Assembly (NCBI GenBank): GCA_003354055.1
Contig: PIVQ01000088.1
Location: 1-16,536, forward strand
From: Desulfobacteraceae bacterium
Lineage (GTDB): Bacteria; Desulfobacterota; Desulfobacteria; Desulfobacterales; Desulfobacteraceae
Reading direction: 5' to 3'
DNA length: 16,536 nucleotides
Shown here: positions 1 through 7,448 of the stretch, one piece after another
How the letters are laid out: every line of letters begins with the position of its first letter
Numbering within the stretch: the first letter of the stretch is position 1
Program-made: the position numbers and the translations under genes
The notes under the pieces: model-generated
Told to the model about the DNA's origin: nothing
What the model saw: only the letters and a program-made list of their open reading frames with translations
Database searches by the model: none

Positions 1-210
1 ACCTCAAACCCAAGAATCCCGGAAGACGACCTTAAAGAAAACGAGTCTCTGGATCAGGAACTCAAGTTTTTAGTCAAGATCGGAAAGGTGCCGGCATCAT
101 CCACATGGACTCAGGTTGGCCAAAAATTCCAATCTGAACTCCTGAATAAAATATGGTCAGATAGAAATCAATTCAGACTCCATGAATTCAATTACTCAAA
201 CGGTAATTAA
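1..210 (+). CDS. 3' end of an unrecognised protein (partial)
   Basis: Frame 1 is open from the first base to a TAA at 208-210 (69 codons), while the other two forward frames hit stops early. The encoded tail is hydrophilic and acidic at first, then contains a segment with several Lys, Gln and Trp residues, and ends in NYSNGN. Codon choice looks like that of the neighbours. I do not recognise a family from this fragment. Its stop lies 28 bp upstream of the preferred start of the next gene (239), so the two are probably co-transcribed. An alternative start of the kinase at 182 would overlap this reading frame, which argues against that start. The main uncertainty is that a 69-codon open frame could be chance. 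Confidence 0.6.
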   Translation, partial: TSNPRIPEDDLKENESLDQELKFLVKIGKVPASSTWTQVGQKFQSELLNKIWSDRNQFRLHEFNYSNGN

Positions 211-225
211 ACCCATTCGTATTTT

Positions 226-231
226 AAGGAG
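226..231 (+). promoter_or_regulatory. Ribosome binding site fixing the kinase start at 239
   Basis: AAGGAG lies 7 nt before the ATG at 239-241. The upstream in-frame ATG at 182 has no comparable site and lies inside the preceding reading frame. This supports the start at 239. Confidence 0.75.
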
Positions 232-238
232 CCCCGCA

Positions 239-3200
239 ATGGAAGGAATACTAAAATTCAAAAAGATTAAACCCCGAATGATATTCTGGATTTTTACGGC
301 GGTTCTGCTTCCCGTGCTCATTGTCTGCACCACGATTTACTTTCAGCGCGTCACTGCCATTAAGACCGAGGCATATAGCAAGCTCTCCGCGATCCGGGAT
401 CTTAAGGTGGGGCAATTGAATATCTGGCTTGAAGAGAGAAGAAGCGACCTTGAGGCAATTGCCATGGATTCTGAGGTACAGCAGGTTGCAGGCGTGTTTG
501 CCCGTAAAGAGGCCAATGCCCATGACCGGACCATAATTTCATCAACCCGGAACATTCTGCATTCCTTTGTGGAAAACGACAGGGCCTACCATGAAATGTT
601 TATCATTAACGGGTCAACCGGAATTGTGGAGATCTCCACTGAAAAGGATTCTGAAGGGTTAAATGTGTCCCGGGAGCCCTATTATATCGAGTCCTTAAAA
701 ACAGGCAGTTTTTTTATCAGAGATATTTATTATTCAAAAAATTTAAACCGTCCTGCCATGTGTTTTGCAATGCCCATCAACGGCTTGAATTCAAAAAGGA
801 ATAAAGCGTTTGAATTTTCCATACTCGTTGTCCGTATTGATTTAGAGCATTCACTATATGACCTGCTTCTGGAGCGGTCCGGCATGGGTAAAACAGGAGA
901 AACCCTGATAATCGATAAAAATCAAATGGCGCTAAATGACCTGCGATGGCACGACCATGCCCCTTTAAAACTCAAAATCGGGGCAAAACCGGCTATACTT
1001 GCTTCCCAGGGGAATGTCGGTGTTATAGAGGCCAAAGATTACCGACAAATAGACGTTCTGGCATCTTATACCTATCTGCCCCGAACGCGGTGGGGGTTTG
1101 TGGCTAAACAGGATTTATCGGAAATATATGCCCCTATCGGCAAGATGCTGAAAAACATAGCGATCATACTTCTGATTTCCATAGTATTTGCCTATGCGCT
1201 GGCACTGATGCTGGCAAGGTATTTTTCAAATCCTATTATCGAATTCACAAAAGTGGCGAATCGAATTCAAGCAGGAGATCTGTCTGCCCGGTCCACGTTC
1301 AGAGATGATAATGAATATGGAATGCTTTCGCATACGTTCAACGGCATGGCCGAATCAATTGAGACTTACAGAGAAATTCAAAACGCCCTTCGGGATCTGG
1401 ATAAAATATTGGTGACCTCAACAACCATGGATGATTTCGGTGAAAAATTCATCAGGGAAATCGTTGAAACCACCGGATCTGATTTTGGCAGTTTTTATCT
1501 GGTCAACCGCAACGAAAACAGCTTTAAGCATATTTTTTCAACGGGTTTTGACATGGAACTTATGAACTCACTGGATGAAAAAGTGCTGATGGGCGCATTT
1601 GAAAAGGCGCTAACAACCCAAAAAACCACCTATGTAAATGAGATTACCGCTGATACGATATTTACGATTAACACAATTGCCGGAACGGCTCTACCCCGGT
1701 GTATTGCCACCATACCCATTCTAAGTAAAAAACAGGTACTGGGCATTATTGCCATAGGCAGTCTTACCGATTACCCGGAGAGTGTGTTGGAAATACTGGA
1801 ACAGGTTCAAACCGGTACCGGTACGGCGCTTTCCAATATACTGTCAGGGGAAAAGACAAGCGCCATGGCTAAAATGCTGGAAACTAAAAATATAGAACTC
1901 GAAGCACAGTCCCAGGAGTTACAGGCCATGACAGATGATCTTAAACAACAGAACATAGAGCTGGATGCCCAAAGCAGACAGCTTGAAGTGGCCAGCCGAT
2001 TAAAAAGCGAATTTTTATCCAATATGAGTCATGAGTTGCGCACCCCCTTAAATTCCGTCATGGCCCTCTCCTCCGTGTTGAAAACAAATGCAGCCCAGAA
2101 GCTGGACGAGGAAGAAATAGAGTATCTTGACGTAATCAAGAGAAACGGCAAGCGCCTCCTTGATCTCATAAACGATATCCTGGACCTGTCCAAGATCGAG
2201 GCCGGGCATATGGATGTGGCCTTATCATTTTTTAGAGTTGAAACAACGGTTGAAGACATTGTAAACAGCCTTGGCCCCATGGCCCAAAAGAAGAATATTT
2301 CTTTCCGTACTGAGATATCGGAAAACCTGCCAAAGATTCAAAGTGATGAAAAACGCGTACACCAGATTCTGCTGAACCTTATCGGCAATGCGGTTAAGTT
2401 TACGGAAAAGGGGGAAGTAACGGTAACGGCAGATATTAGTAATGATAAAATCGCTCTGAAAGTATCCGATACCGGGATCGGTATTGCCGGAAAAGACCTT
2501 GCCTCAATTTTTGAAGAATTCCAGCAGGTCGACGGATCAACATCTCGGCGGCATGAAGGAACAGGGCTCGGTCTTGCCATTGCCTTTAAGGCATCAAAGA
2601 AACTTGGCGGCGATCTGTCTGTTGCGAGTAAACCCGGCCAGGGAGCAACTTTCACTCTGACTCTGCCCGTTAAATGGCAGGGGGAATCCGAACAGGTTGA
2701 ACCCTTAAATTCAATAAGCCAACCAGAAGTAACCGAGGATCTTAAGACGGTTCTTGTGGTGGATGACGACCCGAAAACCCTGGATTTGATTTCCGGTTAT
2801 ATTTCCCGGGAGGGGTATAACACGCTGACAGCCACATCCGGCCCTAAGGCATTATCGCTTGCAAAAGCCCATCGGCCCTTTGCCATTACATTAGACTTGA
2901 TCATGCCTGAAATGGATGGATTTGAAACGCTTCAGCATTTGAAAAATGACCCTGAGACCTCGAATATTCCGGTTATTATCGTCTCTGTTTCCAGCGATGG
3001 AGAAACCGGATTAACGCTGGGTGCTGTCGGATATGTGGCAAAACCTGTTATCCGGAATGAATTGATTAAAGAGATTGAAAAGGCCTGCAGCAAACCTGTT
3101 TCGATTATGATGGCCGATGACAGTGAGCTTGATCGTAAAACCGTCAGGGAGATGCTCACTCCGGAAAATATGCAGGTGATTGAGGCTGAGAACGGCAGAG

Positions 3201-4357
3201 TCTGTATTGAAAAAATCAGGGAAGCAGTGCCTGATATACTCATCCTCGACATGATGATGCCGGAAATGGGAGGGTTTGATGTTCTTGAAGTATTGCGGAA
3301 CGATGCCTTGACCGCATCCCTGCCCGTGATCATTGTGACGGCAAAAGACCTGAGCCTGGAAGAAAAAAACAGACTTAATCAATATGCTGTTTCAGTTTTC
3401 TATAAAAGCAGCTTAACCTCACAAAGCCTGCTCAAAGAAATCGGAAACAACCTGAAAGATATTGAAAGCCGGACGCCACCGGACAACATCCCATTGAACC
3501 GTCCGGGAAAAAGAATCCTGGTGGTTGAGGACAATAAGGTGTCCATCATTCAAATCAAAATGATTTTAGAGCAGCAGGGATATACCGTGGACACGGCAAC
3601 AGGGGGAAAACAGGCCCAGGACTTTGTGACGCACACCATTCCTGACGCAATCATCCTGGATCTGATGATGCCGGATGTTGACGGCTTTGCTGTATTAGAG
3701 AGGATCCGCAGTACAAAAGAAACCGCACAGATCCCTGTCCTGATTTTGACGGCCAAGGATTTAACACCGGATGATTATAAAAAACTGAGTACCAATAACG
3801 TTCAACAACTTATTCAAAAAGGAGATGTGGAGCGGGAGGAACTTATTTTTAAAGTTAGTTTAATGTTAGGAGAAAATCCAGCGGGAGAAAATCCAGCGGG
3901 GGAGAAAACAACGATTTCAAATCCGGCTCCCCTTAAAACCCGAATCACAGTAAAAAAGACCGAAAATCATCGTTACACTGTTCCTGTCGGATTACCGCGG
4001 GTTTTGGTTATCGAGGATAATCCGGATAATATGATAACCATAAAAGCCGTTCTCAAAGACAAATATACCGTCATTGAGGCAATAGACGGAGAAACCGGAC
4101 TTAAAGCAGCCCTTGAACATCTGCCGGACCTGGTCCTTCTTGACATATCCCTGCCCGGCATGGACGGCTACGAGGTGATAAAAGAAATCAAGGCCAATGA
4201 ACAGATAAATCAAATACCGGTTATCGCCCTTACAGCCCATGCCATGAAGGGTGATCGCGATAAAATAATTTCAGCCGGATGCGATGATTATCTGTCAAAA
4301 CCCATTGATCCTGAAAAAATACTGGAGACACTCGAAAGGCGGCTGAAAGAATTTTAA
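239..4357 (+). CDS. Membrane hybrid histidine kinase with Cache, HAMP, GAF and four receiver domains
   Basis: A 1372-residue sensor kinase, numbered from the ATG at 239. Residues about 12-34 and 306-329 are membrane helices enclosing a ~270-residue periplasmic region that fits a double Cache ligand-binding domain. HAMP (about 330-383), GAF (about 390-535) and a Gln/Glu-rich coiled coil follow. HisKA carries the phospho-accepting His598 in NMSHELRTP. The ATPase domain has N-box Asn717, DTGIGI from 744 and GTGLGL at 774-779. Four receivers follow with phospho-accepting Asp886, Asp1004, Asp1141 and Asp1302; each retains the acidic pair and the conserved Lys. No HPt domain is seen, so phosphate must pass to a separate HPt or response regulator. 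Such Cache hybrid kinases usually sense a small extracellular ligand; which one is unknown. The stop overlaps that of the convergent REC gene by 4 bp (TTAA). Confidence 0.93.
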   Translation: MEGILKFKKIKPRMIFWIFTAVLLPVLIVCTTIYFQRVTAIKTEAYSKLSAIRDLKVGQLNIWLEERRSDLEAIAMDSEVQQVAGVFARKEANAHDRTIISSTRNILHSFVENDRAYHEMFIINGSTGIVEISTEKDSEGLNVSREPYYIESLKTGSFFIRDIYYSKNLNRPAMCFAMPINGLNSKRNKAFEFSILVVRIDLEHSLYDLLLERSGMGKTGETLIIDKNQMALNDLRWHDHAPLKLKIGAKPAILASQGNVGVIEAKDYRQIDVLASYTYLPRTRWGFVAKQDLSEIYAPIGKMLKNIAIILLISIVFAYALALMLARYFSNPIIEFTKVANRIQAGDLSARSTFRDDNEYGMLSHTFNGMAESIETYREIQNALRDLDKILVTSTTMDDFGEKFIREIVETTGSDFGSFYLVNRNENSFKHIFSTGFDMELMNSLDEKVLMGAFEKALTTQKTTYVNEITADTIFTINTIAGTALPRCIATIPILSKKQVLGIIAIGSLTDYPESVLEILEQVQTGTGTALSNILSGEKTSAMAKMLETKNIELEAQSQELQAMTDDLKQQNIELDAQSRQLEVASRLKSEFLSNMSHELRTPLNSVMALSSVLKTNAAQKLDEEEIEYLDVIKRNGKRLLDLINDILDLSKIEAGHMDVALSFFRVETTVEDIVNSLGPMAQKKNISFRTEISENLPKIQSDEKRVHQILLNLIGNAVKFTEKGEVTVTADISNDKIALKVSDTGIGIAGKDLASIFEEFQQVDGSTSRRHEGTGLGLAIAFKASKKLGGDLSVASKPGQGATFTLTLPVKWQGESEQVEPLNSISQPEVTEDLKTVLVVDDDPKTLDLISGYISREGYNTLTATSGPKALSLAKAHRPFAITLDLIMPEMDGFETLQHLKNDPETSNIPVIIVSVSSDGETGLTLGAVGYVAKPVIRNELIKEIEKACSKPVSIMMADDSELDRKTVREMLTPENMQVIEAENGRVCIEKIREAVPDILILDMMMPEMGGFDVLEVLRNDALTASLPVIIVTAKDLSLEEKNRLNQYAVSVFYKSSLTSQSLLKEIGNNLKDIESRTPPDNIPLNRPGKRILVVEDNKVSIIQIKMILEQQGYTVDTATGGKQAQDFVTHTIPDAIILDLMMPDVDGFAVLERIRSTKETAQIPVLILTAKDLTPDDYKKLSTNNVQQLIQKGDVEREELIFKVSLMLGENPAGENPAGEKTTISNPAPLKTRITVKKTENHRYTVPVGLPRVLVIEDNPDNMITIKAVLKDKYTVIEAIDGETGLKAALEHLPDLVLLDISLPGMDGYEVIKEIKANEQINQIPVIALTAHAMKGDRDKIISAGCDDYLSKPIDPEKILETLERRLKEF
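3869..3898 (+). repeat. Two perfect 15-bp tandem repeats in the linker between receivers 3 and 4
   Basis: GGAGAAAATCCAGCG occurs twice head to tail, followed by a partial third unit (GGGGAGAAAA). In frame it encodes Gly-Glu-Asn-Pro-Ala twice, in the flexible linker between the third and fourth receiver domains. Because the unit is a multiple of three, gain or loss of copies would change linker length without breaking the frame. Confidence 0.9.
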
Positions 4358-4725
4358 TACAGTTTTAAAGCTTTTTTAACTGTATCTATAAGTTCTCCAT
4401 TTTCAAATGGTTTTTCAAATATTGCATATGCGCCCAGCAATCTTGCAACACTGAGGTAACAGTCCGGAGAGTTCAGTCCGCCGCCTGAAATAACAATAGC
4501 AGGCAGGCCCGGATATTTTTTTTTCAATTCACTCAGTACTTCAATTCCCTCTTTTTTAGGCATGACAATATCTGTGATAACAAGATCAACCGGTTCTTTT
4601 TTTAACAGACTCATCCCGTCTTCACCATTAGAAGCGACCTTTGCCATAAACCCCAGTTCCTCCATCATTTTTTTCAACAAATCCCTGATCTGAGGCTCAT
4701 CATCAATAATTAGTATCTGTTTCAT
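4354..4725 (-). CDS. Single-domain response regulator (REC only)
   Basis: A 123-residue stand-alone receiver with nothing after the fold. It has the acidic pair Asp8-Asp9 in LIIDDE, phospho-accepting Asp52 in VITDIVMP, Ser80 at the switch position and Lys105 in FEKPF. With no output domain it probably acts as a phosphate shuttle, sink or protein-interaction switch, as CheY- or Spo0F-like proteins do. It starts 9 nt after the stop of the REC-kinase-REC gene on the same strand and has only a weak ribosome binding site, so translation is probably coupled to that gene. The upstream kinase is its likely phosphodonor (inference). Its last 4 bp overlap the end of the convergent four-receiver kinase, leaving no room for an intergenic terminator. 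Confidence 0.92.
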   Translation of the reverse strand: MKQILIIDDEPQIRDLLKKMMEELGFMAKVASNGEDGMSLLKKEPVDLVITDIVMPKKEGIEVLSELKKKYPGLPAIVISGGGLNSPDCYLSVARLLGAYAIFEKPFENGELIDTVKKALKLY

Positions 4726-4734
4726 TTTATTATC

Positions 4735-6273
4735 TTATTTTTTGTCCAGTTCGTCCCGGATTTTTTCCCCCAGCACTTCCGGTAAAAACGGTTTTTTAAG
4801 AAAGTTGTCTTCCATTTCCAAAATACCCTGAGAAACAATGAGATCATTTGGATGGCCCGACATATAAATCACGGAGATTTCCGGATAGATCATTTGTATC
4901 CGGTCCGACAATTTCTTACCGCCCATTTCAGGCATTATAACATCCGTTAACATAAGATGAATTGGCCCCTCAAAATCCATGATGACCCTAAAAGCATCTT
5001 CACCATTTTGGGCGGTTAACGTATTATATCCAAAATGTTGAAGTGCCTTTTTTATTACCTTTCGAGTATTGTCATCATCTTCAACCAACAAAATGGTTTC
5101 GGAACCAGTAAGGTCGGCCCTGCCGGTTTTTCCATTTTTATTAATCTCTTCTTTCTCTTTGGCTTTTGGCAAGTATATTTTAAACCTTGTTCCCAGACCA
5201 GGCTCACTTTCAGCCCCTATAAATCCTTTATTCTGTTCAACAATCCTTTTAACGGTGGACAACCCCATTCCCGTTCCTTTACCTTCCTCTTTAGTGGTAA
5301 AAAAAAGGTCGAATATCTGTTTGAGGGTTTCTTCGTCCATACCTAAACCTGTATCGCGAACCGTCAGAAGAACATACTTGCCGGGCATCGGTTTAAACCC
5401 AAGTTGTTTAAAATGATTCTTTCCCAGGTTAACATTTGTTGTTTCAATGGTTAATTGCCTACCCCATGGCATTGCACCCCCGGCATTGGCTGCCAGATTC
5501 ATAATCACCTGGTCTACCTGGCCCGGATCCATTTTTATATCCCATAATTCAGGATTGAGAATCAATTTCACCTCGATATTTTCACCGATCAGCCGGGTTA
5601 GTATTTTTTCACTATTTTTTAATAACAGATTAAAATCCAAAACTCTGGGGTGAATGACCTGGTTGCGGCTAAAGGATAAGAGCTGCCGGGTCAGATCAGC
5701 AGCTTTCGTTCCGGCTTTCCTGATTTCCTCTATTAACTCGGTATTCTCGCTATCCTTTTCATTTTTCATTAACAGGCATCCGGCATTTCCCAGAATAACT
5801 GTCAGCAAATTATTAAAATCATGGGCGATCCCGCCTGTAAGTTCTCCAAGGGTTTCCATTTTTTGAGTCTGGACAAGCTGTTGCTCTGAAATATTATGTT
5901 CCTGCTTTTCACTGCTGTTTTGGGCTGCGATCTCAACGGCACTGAGAAGTTTACCCATTTTTACCGGTTTTTGCAGGTATGCAAAAAGCCTATGTTCAAA
6001 TCCTTCAGAGGCAGATTTGAAATTGGGGTAGGCTGATACGAGAATCGTTGTACAAAACGGTTGTGTAGTATTGATCTGCTTGACCAGATCCATGCCGTCA
6101 TCAGGGCCAAGAAGCCTGTCAACAACCGCCACATCAAATTGGGTTGTATCAAGGCTTGAACGGGCATCGCTCAAGTTTTCGGCCTCTATCACATCATGCC
6201 CTGCCTCTGTCAGTATTGATCCAAAAGAAAACCTGATATTTTCTTCATCATCTGCTATGAGTACTTTTGCCAT
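4735..6273 (-). CDS. Soluble REC-HisKA-HATPase-REC hybrid histidine kinase
   Basis: A 512-residue cytoplasmic kinase; no membrane segment is seen. The N-terminal receiver has Asp8-Asp9, phospho-accepting Asp52 (in VVDRLLGPDDG) and Lys102. HisKA has His151 in GGIAHDFNN, the NtrB-like form. The ATPase domain has Asn263 in NLAANAGGAMP, DTGLGM around 307-312 and GTGMGL at 333-338. A C-terminal receiver follows with Asp444 in LTDVIMPEMGG. The start at 6273 is chosen because AAGGAGG (6281-6287) lies 7 nt upstream; an in-frame ATG 15 codons earlier lacks such a site. A receiver in front of a kinase core usually lets another phosphorylated or interacting protein gate the kinase, so this enzyme probably sits inside a phosphorelay. 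It forms an operon with the REC protein just downstream and is divergent from the REC-PAS kinase. Confidence 0.93.
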   Translation of the reverse strand: MAKVLIADDEENIRFSFGSILTEAGHDVIEAENLSDARSSLDTTQFDVAVVDRLLGPDDGMDLVKQINTTQPFCTTILVSAYPNFKSASEGFEHRLFAYLQKPVKMGKLLSAVEIAAQNSSEKQEHNISEQQLVQTQKMETLGELTGGIAHDFNNLLTVILGNAGCLLMKNEKDSENTELIEEIRKAGTKAADLTRQLLSFSRNQVIHPRVLDFNLLLKNSEKILTRLIGENIEVKLILNPELWDIKMDPGQVDQVIMNLAANAGGAMPWGRQLTIETTNVNLGKNHFKQLGFKPMPGKYVLLTVRDTGLGMDEETLKQIFDLFFTTKEEGKGTGMGLSTVKRIVEQNKGFIGAESEPGLGTRFKIYLPKAKEKEEINKNGKTGRADLTGSETILLVEDDDNTRKVIKKALQHFGYNTLTAQNGEDAFRVIMDFEGPIHLMLTDVIMPEMGGKKLSDRIQMIYPEISVIYMSGHPNDLIVSQGILEMEDNFLKKPFLPEVLGEKIRDELDKK

Positions 6274-6494
6274 GATAAATCCTCCTTGCCTCAGCGATTC
6301 AAACTTTGTGAATGCCATGTCCTCTATGTCTGATATTTCGCTAAGATACTTTAAAATCAGCTTGCTTGTTTACATATCAACTTTTGTACCATATTAATAA
6401 AAGGCATAGAATAAAACCTACTTTGTCCATCTTATCGGATACTTATATTAGAAATATACTTAAGAGTGGATATCGAAAAAAAGACACAAAACCA

Positions 6495-6539
6495 TGTGCG
6501 TGGCACAAATGTGTGCGGCAGACATCTGTGCCGCGCACA
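6495..6539. repeat. Cluster of TGTGC-N3-GCACA palindromes forming a larger inverted repeat
   Basis: The left arm TGTGCGTGGCACA (6495-6507) and right arm TGTGCCGCGCACA (6527-6539) are reverse complements except for one base. Each arm is also a perfect TGTGC-N3-GCACA palindrome. Between them, TGTGTGCGGCAGA (6510-6522) is a degenerate third copy (10 of 13 match the left arm). Centres lie at about 6501, 6516 and 6533. This GC-rich block in an AT-rich spacer looks like tandem binding sites for a dimeric regulator; an RNA hairpin is the alternative. Confidence 0.65.
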
Positions 6540-6566
6540 CTAAGGGTTCGTGATACAAAATGCATA

Positions 6567-6635
6567 TATAATACAAAACCAGGCAAATTATCATGTATTG
6601 ATCAAGCTCTCTTAATATGGTATTTTTTTTATAAT
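6567..6635 (+). promoter_or_regulatory. Candidate -10 boxes for the REC-PAS kinase / sigma-54 activator operon
   Basis: A perfect TATAAT lies at 6567-6572, about 28 bp downstream of the palindrome cluster, without a recognisable -35 box. TTGATC (6598-6603) with a 17-bp spacer to TATTTT (6621-6626) is a second weak candidate, and a further TATAAT lies at 6630-6635. In an AT-rich stretch these matches can be chance. Confidence 0.3.
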
Positions 6636-6727
6636 TCGTAATTGTATTTTCCAATAGACATGACAGTCAAAAAAACAGCAGGACAAAAACGGTCGAACTG
6701 AACCCTAACGGAATAAAAGGGGAAGCC

Positions 6728-7345
6728 ATGCCGACGATATTAGGCATTGATGACAATCAGGACAATCTTTTAAGTCTGTCAGCATTACTTAAAAGCATGA
6801 TTCCCGGCTGCCGGGTGGTCACAGCCATATCCGGGAGCCATGGCATAGAAAAGGCAAAAACCGAAAATCCGGATACCATTCTGCTTGATATTCACATGCC
6901 GGTGATGGACGGGTTTGAAACCTGCCGGATTCTTAAATCAGATCCAGAGACAAAACACATTCCGGTAATTCTACTGACCGCCGTCCTTACCGATTCAGAC
7001 AGCCGGGTAAAGGGGCTGGAAATCGGCGCGGAAGCATTTCTTGCAAAGCCTATAGACAAGTTCGAATTGACCGCCCAGATAAACGCCATGGTTCGCATCA
7101 AATATGCAGAGGATACCCTGCGTAATAAAAGCGAAAATTTGGAGCAACAAGTGGCAAAACGTACTGCTGATCTGGTTAGAAACCAGAGTCAGTTAATGGT
7201 TCAAATTGAAGCACGTAAGAAGGCTCAAGAAGCACTAAAAAAGAGCGAAGAGCGATTGATGTCCATGTACAAGGGTATCCCCATTCCCACTTTGTTATGG
7301 CAAAAAACCAAAAAAGATATTGTCCTGATAGATTATCAACAATGA
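6728..7345 (+). CDS. N-terminal fragment of the broken kinase: receiver, coiled coil and start of PAS
   Basis: A 205-residue product as read. The receiver domain (about 3-120) has Asp8-Asp9, phospho-accepting Asp54 in LLDIHMPVMDGFE, Thr84 and Lys107 in AKPID. A charged coiled coil (about 125-172) leads into the first strands of a PAS domain (about 175 onward), cut off after IDYQQ by the frameshift. The ATG is preceded by a purine-rich AAGGGGAAGCC ribosome binding site. If translated alone, it would be a receiver with a truncated PAS and no output, possibly still able to accept phosphate. The same receiver-coiled coil-PAS order precedes kinase cores in many deltaproteobacterial sensors. Confidence 0.85.
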   Translation: MPTILGIDDNQDNLLSLSALLKSMIPGCRVVTAISGSHGIEKAKTENPDTILLDIHMPVMDGFETCRILKSDPETKHIPVILLTAVLTDSDSRVKGLEIGAEAFLAKPIDKFELTAQINAMVRIKYAEDTLRNKSENLEQQVAKRTADLVRNQSQLMVQIEARKKAQEALKKSEERLMSMYKGIPIPTLLWQKTKKDIVLIDYQQ

Positions 7346-7448
7346 AAGCGAAAAGCTGAGTAAAGGAAAAATTAAGGATTTTTTTGGTATAAAAGCCTGC
7401 GAATTCTTTAAGGAGACACCTGAGATTAGTGACAATATCTCAAGATGT

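Larger units (their letters stand above)
6274..6727. other. 454-bp divergent intergenic region
   Basis: AT-rich region between the minus-strand REC-kinase-REC gene and the plus-strand REC-PAS gene. Short open frames here (for example 6366-6641 plus, 6460-6654 minus) have no ribosome binding site and no recognisable protein and are not called. The only GC-rich part is the repeat cluster at 6495-6539. Candidate -10 boxes lie at 6567-6572 and 6630-6635. No convincing promoter for the minus-strand gene was found. Confidence 0.7.

Noticed and set aside
182..238. Upstream ATG of the four-receiver kinase
   Set aside because: It lies within the preceding open frame and lacks a ribosome binding site, whereas the ATG at 239 has AAGGAG at 7 nt.
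2338..3382. Open frames of 105-133 codons antisense to the large kinase gene
   Set aside because: They mirror the codon pattern of the sense kinase domains, which are clearly recognised, and have no protein-like features of their own.
6501..6517. Possible sigma-54 promoter (TGGCAC followed by GC) in the palindrome cluster
   Set aside because: The GG and GC elements are separated by 11 nt on either strand rather than the required 10, and the match is a by-product of the palindromes.
6366..6641. 91-codon plus-strand open frame in the divergent region
   Set aside because: No ribosome binding site, composition unlike the neighbours, no recognisable fold, and it spans the palindrome cluster.
7337..7346. 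Programmed +1 frameshift at CAA TGA A, as in release factor 2 genes
   Set aside because: The tRNA on CAA cannot re-pair with AAU in the +1 frame, and there is no upstream Shine-Dalgarno-like stimulator at the right distance. A plain indel is simpler.
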